Of a stretch of 5,020 nucleotides of DNA, positions 1 through 5,020 are shown in pieces (positions within the stretch are counted from its first letter, which is position 1; every line of letters starts with the position of its first letter). The position numbers and the translations under genes were made by a program. The stretch is from positions 1-5,020 of the forward strand of contig JAEXTI010000319.1 of the NCBI GenBank assembly GCA_023406965.1, read 5' to 3'. The stretch comes from Chloroflexota bacterium. GTDB lineage: Bacteria; Chloroflexota; Anaerolineae; Anaerolineales; Anaerolineaceae. The notes under the pieces are model-generated. The model saw only the letters and a list, made by a program, of their open reading frames with translations, was not told where the DNA came from and did not search any database.

Positions 1-1
1 C

Positions 2-805
2 GATGACCAACACGGCACAGCCATCATTCTTGGGGCCGGTCTGATCAACGCGCTCGAAATCACCCAGCGCCGGATCGACGAGGTCAAGGTGGTTTTCTCG
101 GGCGGCGGGGCCGCGGCCGTGGCCTGCGCCCACCAACTGGTCAAAATCGGCGTGCCGCGCAGCCACATTTGGATGTGCGACCGCTACGGGCTGGTCTACC
201 AGGGCCGCCGTGAAGAAATGTTCCCCGAAAAGGATTGTTTTGCCCAGGGCGAGCGCCCGGCCACCCTGGCCGAAACGTTGCCCGGCGCAGATGTTTTTAT
301 CGGCCTTTCCGCCGCCAACGTGGTCTCTCCTGAAATGTTGATGAACATGCGCCGCGACCCGATCATCTTTGCCATGGCGAACCCCGATCCAGAGATCAAG
401 TATGAACTGGCCCGGACCGCTCGCCCTGACGCCATCGTTGCCACCGGGCGCTCCGATTATCCCAACCAGATTAACAACGTGCTGGGCTTCCCCTTCATCT
501 TCCGTGGAGCATTGGACGTTCGCGCCCGGGCCATCAACGATGCAATGAAGACCGCCGCATCGCACGCTCTGGCCGAACTGGCTCGCCAGCCGGTTCCCCC
601 GGTAGTCTTGCACGCTTACGGCCTGGACCACCTGGAATTTGGCCGGGATTATATCGTGCCCAAGCCGCTCGACCAGCGTGTCTGCCACTGGGAGGCGCCC
701 GCCGTGGCCCGCGCAGCTCTCGAAAGCGGCGTGGCTCGCAAGCAAATCGACATCGACGGCTACCGCGCCTGCCTGGAACAACGCTGCCCCTGCGAAGCAA
801 TATAA
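2..805 (+). CDS. Malic enzyme (malate oxidoreductase, decarboxylating), C-terminal part, 5' truncated by window edge
   Basis: Catalyses oxidative decarboxylation of malate to pyruvate and CO2 with reduction of NAD or NADP, in the cytoplasm. The open frame runs from base 2 without a start, so the true start lies upstream; the GTG at 89 is an internal codon. The fragment has 267 residues. It opens with DDQHGTA, the metal-site/cofactor-domain entrance of bacterial malic enzymes. Then come the dinucleotide-binding glycine motif SGGGAAA (fragment residues 33-39), DVFIGLS (97-103), MANPDPE (125-131) and the substrate-side block SDYPNQINNVLGFP (151-164). The C-terminus carries the expected YIVPKPLD and APAVARAALESGVA blocks and stops there. 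This is therefore the short single-domain form, without the phosphotransacetylase-like domain of long MaeB proteins. NAD versus NADP preference cannot be read safely. No neighbour is linked to it; a strong hairpin follows 73 bases after the stop. Identification is very secure; only the N-terminal third is missing. Confidence 0.96.
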   Translation, partial: DDQHGTAIILGAGLINALEITQRRIDEVKVVFSGGGAAAVACAHQLVKIGVPRSHIWMCDRYGLVYQGRREEMFPEKDCFAQGERPATLAETLPGADVFIGLSAANVVSPEMLMNMRRDPIIFAMANPDPEIKYELARTARPDAIVATGRSDYPNQINNVLGFPFIFRGALDVRARAINDAMKTAASHALAELARQPVPPVVLHAYGLDHLEFGRDYIVPKPLDQRVCHWEAPAVARAALESGVARKQIDIDGYRACLEQRCPCEAI

Positions 806-878
806 TCTTTCATCGTTACTGCTCAGCTTTTGGGGAAAGGGACTTTTCTACCAAGGCCTGAGTAGTTAACATTCATAT

Positions 879-931
879 CTGAAAAGGCAACAGAATGTGG
901 CGCTTCGCGCCGCATTCTGTTGCCTTTTCAG
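879..931. terminator. Long near-perfect hairpin, probable (bidirectional) intrinsic terminator after the malic enzyme gene
   Basis: Bases 879-902 pair with 908-931 to give a 24-bp stem whose only imperfection is a T-G wobble (898/912). The loop is 5 bases, CTTCG, or 3 if C903-G907 also pairs. The stem core from 886 to 924 is flanked by AAAA on the left (882-885) and TTTT on the right (925-928), the layout expected of a terminator that can work on both strands. It lies 73 bases after the malic enzyme stop. The T run is short and lies inside the outer stem, so termination is likely but not as textbook as the second terminator in this window. Alternatives are an mRNA-stabilising hairpin or a dispersed palindromic repeat. 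Confidence 0.8.
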
Positions 932-957
932 CACTATTCCATGCTAAAATAAGGACA
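920..957 (+). promoter_or_regulatory. Probable extended -10 promoter driving the 957-1632 unit, predicted leaderless start
   Basis: The sequence TGCTAAAAT at 942-950 is an extended -10 element: TG, one base, then TAAAAT, which matches five of six bases of TATAAT. A weak -35 candidate, TTGCCT (920-925), lies 19 bases upstream inside the right arm of the hairpin. The usual 6-7 base distance from the -10 puts the transcription start at about 957, the A of the ATG. The AAGGA at 951-955 sits just one base from the ATG, too close to act as a Shine-Dalgarno site, which agrees with leaderless translation. The call rests on motif matches only. Confidence 0.55.
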
Positions 958-1409
958 TGCCGAACAAGAAGCACGTCCCCCTGCCAGCTTTGACTGCCGA
1001 TGAACGCGCGGCGAACCACCGCCGCCAGGTGCGCAACCAAATTTGGTTGCCCCTCTTTGCCGCATTGGTGATCGTTTTGGGCCTGGCAGGCCTGGCCATT
1101 TTCGGTACCGTCAACCAAAGCACCGAAGTCAACCGCTGGGGCAGCCTTTCTGCCATCTTGCTCATCATTCCAAACCTTCTCACCAGCCTGGTCAGCATCG
1201 TGGCCCTGTTCTACCTCACTCGTGGCGTGCGCTATCTGCTTCGCAAAATGCCGGGTTGGATGGTACGCTGGCAAGCCTTTATGGCGCGCCTCTCGGCTTA
1301 CATTCATCGTTTTGCAGACCAGACCGTTCGACCGGTTTTATCGATTAACAGCGCTCAGGCCGGGGTGAAGGCCTTTGGCCGCAAATTAGGGCGAAACCGC
1401 CCGACTTGA
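957..1409 (+). CDS. Small two-span membrane protein of unknown function (150 aa)
   Basis: I do not recognise a named family. The N-terminal 28 residues are hydrophilic and basic (several K, R and H). Two hydrophobic segments follow, at about 29-51 and 62-87, joined by a short polar loop (NQSTEVNRWG). The C-terminal 60 residues are again strongly basic (RGVRYLLRK, GRKLGRNR). By the positive-inside rule both ends should be cytoplasmic, with the loop outside. There is no cleavable signal peptide and no catalytic motif. ATG 957 is the only plausible start: the frame has a stop (TAA) at 945-947 and the next in-frame ATG lies past both membrane spans. The 66-aa membrane protein gene follows after 22 bases with no terminator between, so the two are probably co-transcribed. 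The coding call is supported by composition and membrane topology. A long antisense frame over the same bases lacks such character. Confidence 0.8.
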   Translation: MPNKKHVPLPALTADERAANHRRQVRNQIWLPLFAALVIVLGLAGLAIFGTVNQSTEVNRWGSLSAILLIIPNLLTSLVSIVALFYLTRGVRYLLRKMPGWMVRWQAFMARLSAYIHRFADQTVRPVLSINSAQAGVKAFGRKLGRNRPT

Positions 1410-1422
1410 TTTCTTACTTCAC

Positions 1423-1426
1423 GAGG
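1423..1426 (+). promoter_or_regulatory. Shine-Dalgarno site for the 66-aa membrane protein
   Basis: GAGG lies five bases before ATG 1432, a workable spacing. It supports that start and contrasts with the preceding gene, which lacks a usable site. Confidence 0.6.
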
Positions 1427-1431
1427 CAAGC

Positions 1432-1632
1432 ATGAAAAATAACTGGCAATCCAAAATTATTGTAATCGGAGCCGTCGTTGGAGCAGTCGTCGGCGTAGTC
1501 GCTGCGGTCATCATGGTGCAAAACGCCGAGAAAACCGGCACTCGCCCTTCCCTCACCGCCGGAGATGGCGTCAAAGTTGGCCTGGGATTGATGGGCGTCC
1601 TCAAAATGCTGGCCGATTTCGGCGCGCGCTAG
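1432..1632 (+). CDS. Small single-span glycine-zipper membrane protein (66 aa), YtxH-like in style
   Basis: After a short polar start (MKNNWQSK) comes one very hydrophobic segment at about residues 9-29 with G13, G17 and G21 in perfect GxxxGxxxG spacing, a glycine zipper that favours helix packing or self-association. A polar linker (QNAEKTGTRPS) follows, then a glycine-rich amphipathic tail (G44, G46, G50, G52, G55) ending in a basic residue. General form resembles small YtxH-like or uncharacterised Chloroflexota membrane proteins, but I cannot assign a family firmly. The start is backed by GAGG at 1423-1426. It sits 22 bases after the 150-aa membrane protein gene and is followed by an intrinsic terminator 22 bases after its stop, so it is the last gene of a two-gene unit. 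The function is unknown; a role as partner or subunit of the upstream membrane protein is only an inference from position. Confidence 0.78.
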   Translation: MKNNWQSKIIVIGAVVGAVVGVVAAVIMVQNAEKTGTRPSLTAGDGVKVGLGLMGVLKMLADFGAR

Positions 1633-1654
1633 GCCGTTACACTAGATCGTATCC

Positions 1655-1692
1655 AAGGTTTCCGTTCGCACAGCCTGCGGAAACCTTTTTTT
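1655..1692 (+). terminator. Intrinsic terminator ending the small membrane protein unit
   Basis: Bases 1655-1664 (AAGGTTTCCG) pair perfectly with 1678-1687 (CGGAAACCTT) around a 13-base loop. A run of seven T (1686-1692) follows, partly shared with the stem. This is a classical rho-independent terminator in the + direction. It ends only 18 bases before the start codon of the kinase gene. Confidence 0.88.
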
Positions 1693-1710
1693 CTACCTTT
1701 CCCCCTCATC

Positions 1711-2727
1711 ATGGACAGCATCCCCCACCTGCGCTACCTCATTTCAGGCCGTCTCAGCCGCGAATACACCATCTTGCCCTCTGGCGAAACTCTCGAGGAT
1801 GTCGCCGGGGGTGCTTTGCTCTATGCCGCGGCCGGCCTGGCAGTTTGGGATCGGGGTGTTGGATTGATTGGACGCATCGCGCGTGACTATCCCCAGGAAT
1901 GGATCGATAAGTTGCAGCGCCAGGGTTTTGACTGTCGTGGGATCCGCCGTCTGGATGAATTGTTCGATCAGCGCCGTTTTGCCGCCTACCCCGATCCAGA
2001 GACCATCGTTTACGACAACCCCGTGGCGCAGTATTCGTGCCTGAGCTTGCCCTTTCCCAAGAGCTTGCTAGGCTACACGCCACCCGGTCCGCAGGTAGAC
2101 AGCCGTACTCGCCCGGTCATCACCACCGTGCGCCAAAACGACCTGCCCTCCGACTATCTGGACGCAACCGCCGCCCACATCTGTCCCGCCGATTACCTCA
2201 GCCACACTCTCCTGCCGCCTACCTTGCGCCAGGGCCACATCAACACCATCACCCTCGACCCAGGCACCGGTTACATGAATCCCACCTTTTGGGACGATAT
2301 GCCCGTTATCCTGCAAGGCTTGACCGGCTTCTTATGCTCTGAAGAAAAACTGCGTGCATTGTTCACGGGCCGCTCCGACGATTTATGGGAAATGGCCGAA
2401 ACTCTGGCCGCCCTGGGCTGCGAAACCGTGGTGGTCAAGCGCGGGCCCAGCGGGCAATACGTCTACGAGCGCCCCACCCGCACGCACTGGATCATCCCCG
2501 CCTACCCCGCCGCCATTCGCAGTCGTACCGGAGCCGGTGATGCCTTCTGTGGGGGCTTCCTGGCCGGTCTGCGTGCCGCCTACGACCCCCTCCAGGCCGC
2601 CCTGCAGGGCAACATCTCCTCCTCATTCATCTTCGAGGGCACTCATCCCTTCTACGCCATGGATGCCCTGCCCGGACTGGCCCGTGCCCGCCTGGAAGCG
2701 CTGCGCGACATGGTGCGCCGGGCATGA
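1711..2727 (+). CDS. PfkB/ribokinase-family kinase, substrate unknown (338 aa)
   Basis: ATP-dependent phosphotransferase of the ribokinase fold, presumed to phosphorylate a sugar, nucleoside or related small molecule in the cytoplasm. The second PfkB signature is intact: RTGAGDAFCGGFLAG, with GAGD at 274-277 giving the anion hole and D277 as catalytic base. The preceding strand VVVKRGPSGQYVY (from 240) is the usual nucleotide-side strand. The N-terminal half is divergent: GGALLYAAAGLAVW (33-46) stands where the first signature would have GGxxxN, so the substrate-site Asn is absent. The early Asp seen in ribokinases is also not evident in the strand ending SGRLSREY. Length fits the family. ATG 1711 is the only start close to the frame's beginning. 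It has no Shine-Dalgarno sequence and a pyrimidine-rich leader, and it follows a terminator by 18 bases. Its stop overlaps the M20 gene start by four bases (ATGA), indicating translational coupling. The family call is secure and the substrate is not; a MAK32-like PfkB branch is one alternative. Confidence 0.92.
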   Translation: MDSIPHLRYLISGRLSREYTILPSGETLEDVAGGALLYAAAGLAVWDRGVGLIGRIARDYPQEWIDKLQRQGFDCRGIRRLDELFDQRRFAAYPDPETIVYDNPVAQYSCLSLPFPKSLLGYTPPGPQVDSRTRPVITTVRQNDLPSDYLDATAAHICPADYLSHTLLPPTLRQGHINTITLDPGTGYMNPTFWDDMPVILQGLTGFLCSEEKLRALFTGRSDDLWEMAETLAALGCETVVVKRGPSGQYVYERPTRTHWIIPAYPAAIRSRTGAGDAFCGGFLAGLRAAYDPLQAALQGNISSSFIFEGTHPFYAMDALPGLARARLEALRDMVRRA

Positions 2728-3827
2728 TCGCATACACTACCGGTTTCATCGATCACATCCTGGAGACGGCTTGCCGCATCCAGCAAATCGCCGCCCCCAC
2801 CTTTGACGAGAGCCGCCGCGCCGCCTGGGTCATGGAGCAGTTCCGCGCGCTCAACCTTGCCAACATCAACATGGACGCTGCCGGGAACGTGCTCGGCTGT
2901 TGGCCCGGAACGGGCAGCGCCGCCCCGCTGGTCATCAGCGCGCACCTGGATACGGTCTTCCCGCTGGAAGTCCCGCTCACCCTCACCCGTCAAGACGACC
3001 GCATCAGCGGCCCCGGCATTGGCGACAACTCGCTGGGCGTGGCCGCGGTGCTTGGCCTGGCTGAACTCCTCAAAACGCAAGCGTTGCGCTTTCCGGGAGA
3101 CATCTGGCTGGTGGCTACCACCGGCGAAGAAGGGCTGGGCAACCTGCGCGGCATCCAGGCTGTGGTCGAGCGCTTTGAGGGCCGCCCCCAGGCGTATATC
3201 TCTCTGGAAGGACATGGCCTGGGAACCATTTTGCATCGTGGGCTGGGGGTGGAGCGGCTACGGGTCACCGCGCGGGCACAGGGCGGGCATTCCTGGGTCG
3301 ATTACGGTCGCCCCTCTGCCATCCACCAGCTCATGCGCCTGGGCAGCCGCGTAGCCTCCACCCGCGTGCCCGCCACGCCGCGCACTACGCTTAACATTGG
3401 CAGGGTGGAAGGCGGCACCTCAATCAACACCATCGCCTCCGAAGCCTGGATGGAAATTGACCTGCGCTCCGAAGGGGCCAAGGCTCTGGAGCGTCTGAAG
3501 ACAAGAGTCAACCGCCGCCTGGCATCCATCACTGAAGGCGTCGACATCGAGGTGCAGGTGGTGGGCCGCCGCCCCGCGGGCGAAATCCCACCTACTCACC
3601 CGCTGGTTGCTGCCGCCCAGGCCACCCTGGCCGATCTAGGTATCACTGCCCGCCTGGACATCGCCTCTACCGATGCCAACATCCCCCTCAGCCTGGGTTA
3701 CCCGGCTGTTACGCTCGGCTTGACCGGTGGCGGGCGCGCCCACACCGTGGATGAATTCATCGAAATCCCTCCGTTCCAGAAAGGTTTCAGGCAGATCGTC
3801 AATCTCGTCGAGCGCCTGGCTGCTTAG
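2724..3827 (+). CDS. M20-family zinc metallopeptidase / amidohydrolase (367 aa)
   Basis: A cytoplasmic two-zinc hydrolase, probably cutting a peptide or N-acyl amino-acid bond; the exact substrate cannot be read from sequence. All M20 landmarks are present. HLDTVFP holds the first metal ligand H74, with the D76 that orients it. GPGIGDNSLG holds the bridging D101. TTGEEGLGN holds the catalytic base E135 and metal ligand E136. LEGHG holds E162 as the likely further metal ligand. GGHSW in the lid/dimerisation domain holds H189, which in related enzymes contacts substrate across the dimer. GRAHTVDE near the C-terminus holds the last metal ligand H340. Length is normal and there is no signal peptide. 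The ATG at 2724 overlaps the kinase stop (ATGA), so it is read with the kinase; the transporter gene follows after five bases. By motifs it is closer to the PepT/CPG2-like M20 peptidases than to DapE or ArgE, but this is a judgement rather than a search result. Confidence 0.94.
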   Translation: MIAYTTGFIDHILETACRIQQIAAPTFDESRRAAWVMEQFRALNLANINMDAAGNVLGCWPGTGSAAPLVISAHLDTVFPLEVPLTLTRQDDRISGPGIGDNSLGVAAVLGLAELLKTQALRFPGDIWLVATTGEEGLGNLRGIQAVVERFEGRPQAYISLEGHGLGTILHRGLGVERLRVTARAQGGHSWVDYGRPSAIHQLMRLGSRVASTRVPATPRTTLNIGRVEGGTSINTIASEAWMEIDLRSEGAKALERLKTRVNRRLASITEGVDIEVQVVGRRPAGEIPPTHPLVAAAQATLADLGITARLDIASTDANIPLSLGYPAVTLGLTGGGRAHTVDEFIEIPPFQKGFRQIVNLVERLAA

Positions 3828-3832
3828 CGCCC

Positions 3833-4759
3833 ATGTCTCGTCTTTCCCGCGGATACGCCATTGCCCTCGTCGGAACCGTCATCTGGTCCACCACCGGAAT
3901 CCTGATCCGTTATCTCACCGTCCACTACCACATGCCCCCGTTAATCCTGGCCTTCTGGCGGGATCTATTCGCCTCGGGCAGTATGGCACTGGTCTTTTTG
4001 CTATTTGCCCGGCGATTATTTCGCGTGCCCTCCAGTCAGCTTCGTTTCTTGCTGATCTATGGCTTCATTCTGTCGGTTTTCAACAGCTTGTGGACCTTTT
4101 CGGTAGCTCTCAACGGAGCTGCCGTATCCACCGTGTTGGCCTACTCCTCCCCAGCCTTTACCGCCCTGCTGGCCTGGCGGCTGCTGGGCGAGAAGCTGGA
4201 CCGCGCCCGCGCGGGGGTCATCGCTTTGAGCTTTATCGGCTGCATCTTTGTCGCCGGGGCGCACGACCCGCAAGTCTGGCGGCTCAACCCGTTGGGCATC
4301 ATCACCGGCATCCTCTCGGGTGTGGCCTTCGCCGCCTACAGCCTGATGGGCAAATCCGCTTCCAACCGCGGACTGAATTCGTGGACTGCCCTGTGCTACA
4401 CCTTTGGCTTCGCCGCGCTGTTTCTGCTGGGCTATAATATCGTCAGCGGGCAGAGCGGGGATTTGTTCTGGCTGAAGGACTCAGCCGAAGGCTGGGGGCT
4501 GCTCTTCCTCCTGGCCATTGGCCCCACCCTGGGCGGATACGGCCTATATACCCTCAGCCTGAATTACCTTCCCGCGGCGGCGGCCAACCTGATCGCCTCG
4601 CTGGAACCTTCCTTCACCGCAGCGCAGTCCTACCTGCTTTTGGACGAGCGCTTCACCCTGGCCCAGGTCGGCGGCGCGCTGCTGGTCATAGCCAGCGTCA
4701 TTCTGCTGCGTATCATCGAAGACCGCCGCCTTGCTTCCGCATCTTCTTCACAGGAGTAA
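3833..4759 (+). CDS. EamA-family drug/metabolite transporter (DMT superfamily, 308 aa)
   Basis: An inner-membrane carrier of the 10-helix DMT type, a superfamily that mostly exports amino acids, nucleobases, sugars or related metabolites. Two repeated EamA halves are visible. The first covers about residues 7-140: GTVIWSTTG in helix 1, FWRD at 41-44, and AYSSPAFTALLAWRLLGEKL with P107 and E120. The second covers about 152-293, with the matching SLEPSFTA (E258, P259) and the LLLDERFT segment (E272). Hydrophobic segments fall near 8-28, 37-59, 72-92, 97-115, 125-143, 154-172, 184-205, 221-241, 247-268 and 277-293. The C-terminus is a short polar tail. ATG 3833 comes five bases after the M20 stop with no clear Shine-Dalgarno site, suggesting coupled translation. 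A polar tail codon run at its end carries the Shine-Dalgarno site of the next gene. The substrate is unknown; export of a product of the M20 enzyme is a guess from gene order. Confidence 0.94.
   Translation: MSRLSRGYAIALVGTVIWSTTGILIRYLTVHYHMPPLILAFWRDLFASGSMALVFLLFARRLFRVPSSQLRFLLIYGFILSVFNSLWTFSVALNGAAVSTVLAYSSPAFTALLAWRLLGEKLDRARAGVIALSFIGCIFVAGAHDPQVWRLNPLGIITGILSGVAFAAYSLMGKSASNRGLNSWTALCYTFGFAALFLLGYNIVSGQSGDLFWLKDSAEGWGLLFLLAIGPTLGGYGLYTLSLNYLPAAAANLIASLEPSFTAAQSYLLLDERFTLAQVGGALLVIASVILLRIIEDRRLASASSSQE
4752..4756 (+). promoter_or_regulatory. Shine-Dalgarno site for the YbaK-like gene
   Basis: AGGAG overlaps the last codons of the transporter gene and lies seven bases before ATG 4764. 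It is the strongest ribosome binding site in the window and fixes the start of the downstream gene. Confidence 0.8.
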
Positions 4760-4763
4760 TCCC

Positions 4764-5020
4764 ATGCATCCTCAAGCCGAGAAAATTCAACAAGCCCTGC
4801 AATCCGCCGGTTGTGAGGCGCAGGTGCGCGAAATGCCCGACAGCACCCGCACCGCCGTCGAGGCCGCCCAGGCCGTGGGCAGCACCGTCGGCCAGATTGT
4901 CAAGTCTTTAGTCTTCGTCCTCGACCCGCCCGGCCAGCCCATTCTGGTGCTGGTCAGCGGCAGCAACCGCGTCAACGAAGCCGCGCTGGGCGCCCGGCTG
5001 GGCGCCACGCTGCGCAAAGC
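4764..5020 (+). CDS. YbaK/EbsC-family aminoacyl-tRNA deacylase, N-terminal part, cut by window edge
   Basis: Proteins of this family hydrolyse misacylated tRNA, for example Cys-tRNA(Pro) or Ala-tRNA(Pro), in trans to prolyl-tRNA synthetase. The 85 visible residues start MHPQAEKIQQAL and contain the family's characteristic block: STRTAVEAAQAVG (27-39) then VGQIVKSLVF (42-51). K47 is the conserved lysine needed for deacylation in YbaK. A strand follows, PILVLVSGSNRVN, which is the usual core with the conserved SGSNRV-type turn. The frame is open to the right edge, so the C-terminal half is not seen. ATG 4764 is set by AGGAG at 4752-4756, and the start is four bases after the transporter stop, placing it in the same operon. 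Which mischarged tRNA it edits cannot be judged from this part; the general family call is firm. Confidence 0.92.
   Translation, partial: MHPQAEKIQQALQSAGCEAQVREMPDSTRTAVEAAQAVGSTVGQIVKSLVFVLDPPGQPILVLVSGSNRVNEAALGARLGATLRK

Noticed and set aside
89..91. GTG at 89 as the start of the malic enzyme
   Set aside because: The same frame is open back to base 2 and encodes the conserved DDQHGTA block, so 89 is internal and the gene is cut by the window edge, not shortened.
843..851. TTTTCTACC occurring both here and at 1689-1697, near each of the two hairpins
   Set aside because: A nine-base match in T-rich intergenic DNA is weak, its position relative to the hairpin differs (before one, after the other), and no other similarity extends around it.
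639..869. 76-aa frame overlapping the malic enzyme end and running into the intergenic gap
   Set aside because: Most of it lies in a second frame of the conserved malic enzyme C-terminus, and the tail outside that gene has no recognisable feature or ribosome site.
873..1307. 144-aa frame on the minus strand over the hairpin and the 150-aa membrane protein gene
   Set aside because: It lies opposite a gene with clear membrane topology, its product has no hydrophobic or domain character, and it would begin without a promoter or ribosome site. It is a typical shadow in GC-rich DNA.
2652..3236. 194-aa frame on the minus strand opposite the kinase end and the M20 gene
   Set aside because: The + strand encodes all M20 active-site motifs here; the antisense product is low-complexity in Ala, Gly and Arg and shows no family motif.
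3727..4437. 236-aa + strand frame overlapping the M20 end and the transporter
   Set aside because: It is a frame-shifted shadow of the M20 and EamA genes, rich in Arg, Pro, Ser and His, while the real frames carry conserved motifs and membrane helices.

Overview
The window is a compact, GC-rich bacterial segment with every gene on the + strand. It holds seven protein genes (five complete, one cut at each edge) and very little intergenic DNA. Gene style, GC content, poor Shine-Dalgarno sequences and the particular families (short-form malic enzyme, a divergent PfkB kinase, a small glycine-zipper membrane protein) recall Chloroflexota of the Anaerolineae type. That placement is an impression from sequence character, not a database result. 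There are no rRNA or tRNA genes, CRISPR arrays, insertion sequences or phage genes that I can see.

Region by region: (1) 2-805 is the C-terminal part of a malic enzyme, an isolated central-carbon gene that ends before a long hairpin. (2) 806-956 is the only sizeable intergenic gap. It contains a 24-bp-stem hairpin (879-931) that looks like a terminator flanked by A and T runs, followed at once by an extended -10 promoter whose predicted start point falls on the ATG of the next gene. (3) 957-1632 is a two-gene unit of membrane proteins of unknown function (150 aa with two membrane spans, then 66 aa with a GxxxGxxxG span), closed by a classical intrinsic terminator (1655-1692). (4) 1711 to the right edge is a tightly packed four-gene set: PfkB-family kinase, M20 metallopeptidase, EamA/DMT transporter and the start of a YbaK/EbsC-type deacylase. 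The junctions are a 4-base ATGA overlap, a 5-base gap and a 4-base gap, so this is very probably one operon continuing outside the window.

How the genes work together: malic enzyme makes pyruvate from malate and has no evident link to the rest. In the last operon, a peptidase or amidohydrolase, a metabolite transporter and a misacyl-tRNA editing protein could share an amino-acid or peptide theme, with a kinase of unknown substrate leading the set; this is inference from gene order only. I see no clearly new defence or mobile system. The most notable signals are the overlapping terminator/leaderless promoter at 879-957, the terminator placed 18 bases before the kinase start codon, and the kinase's altered substrate-side signature.
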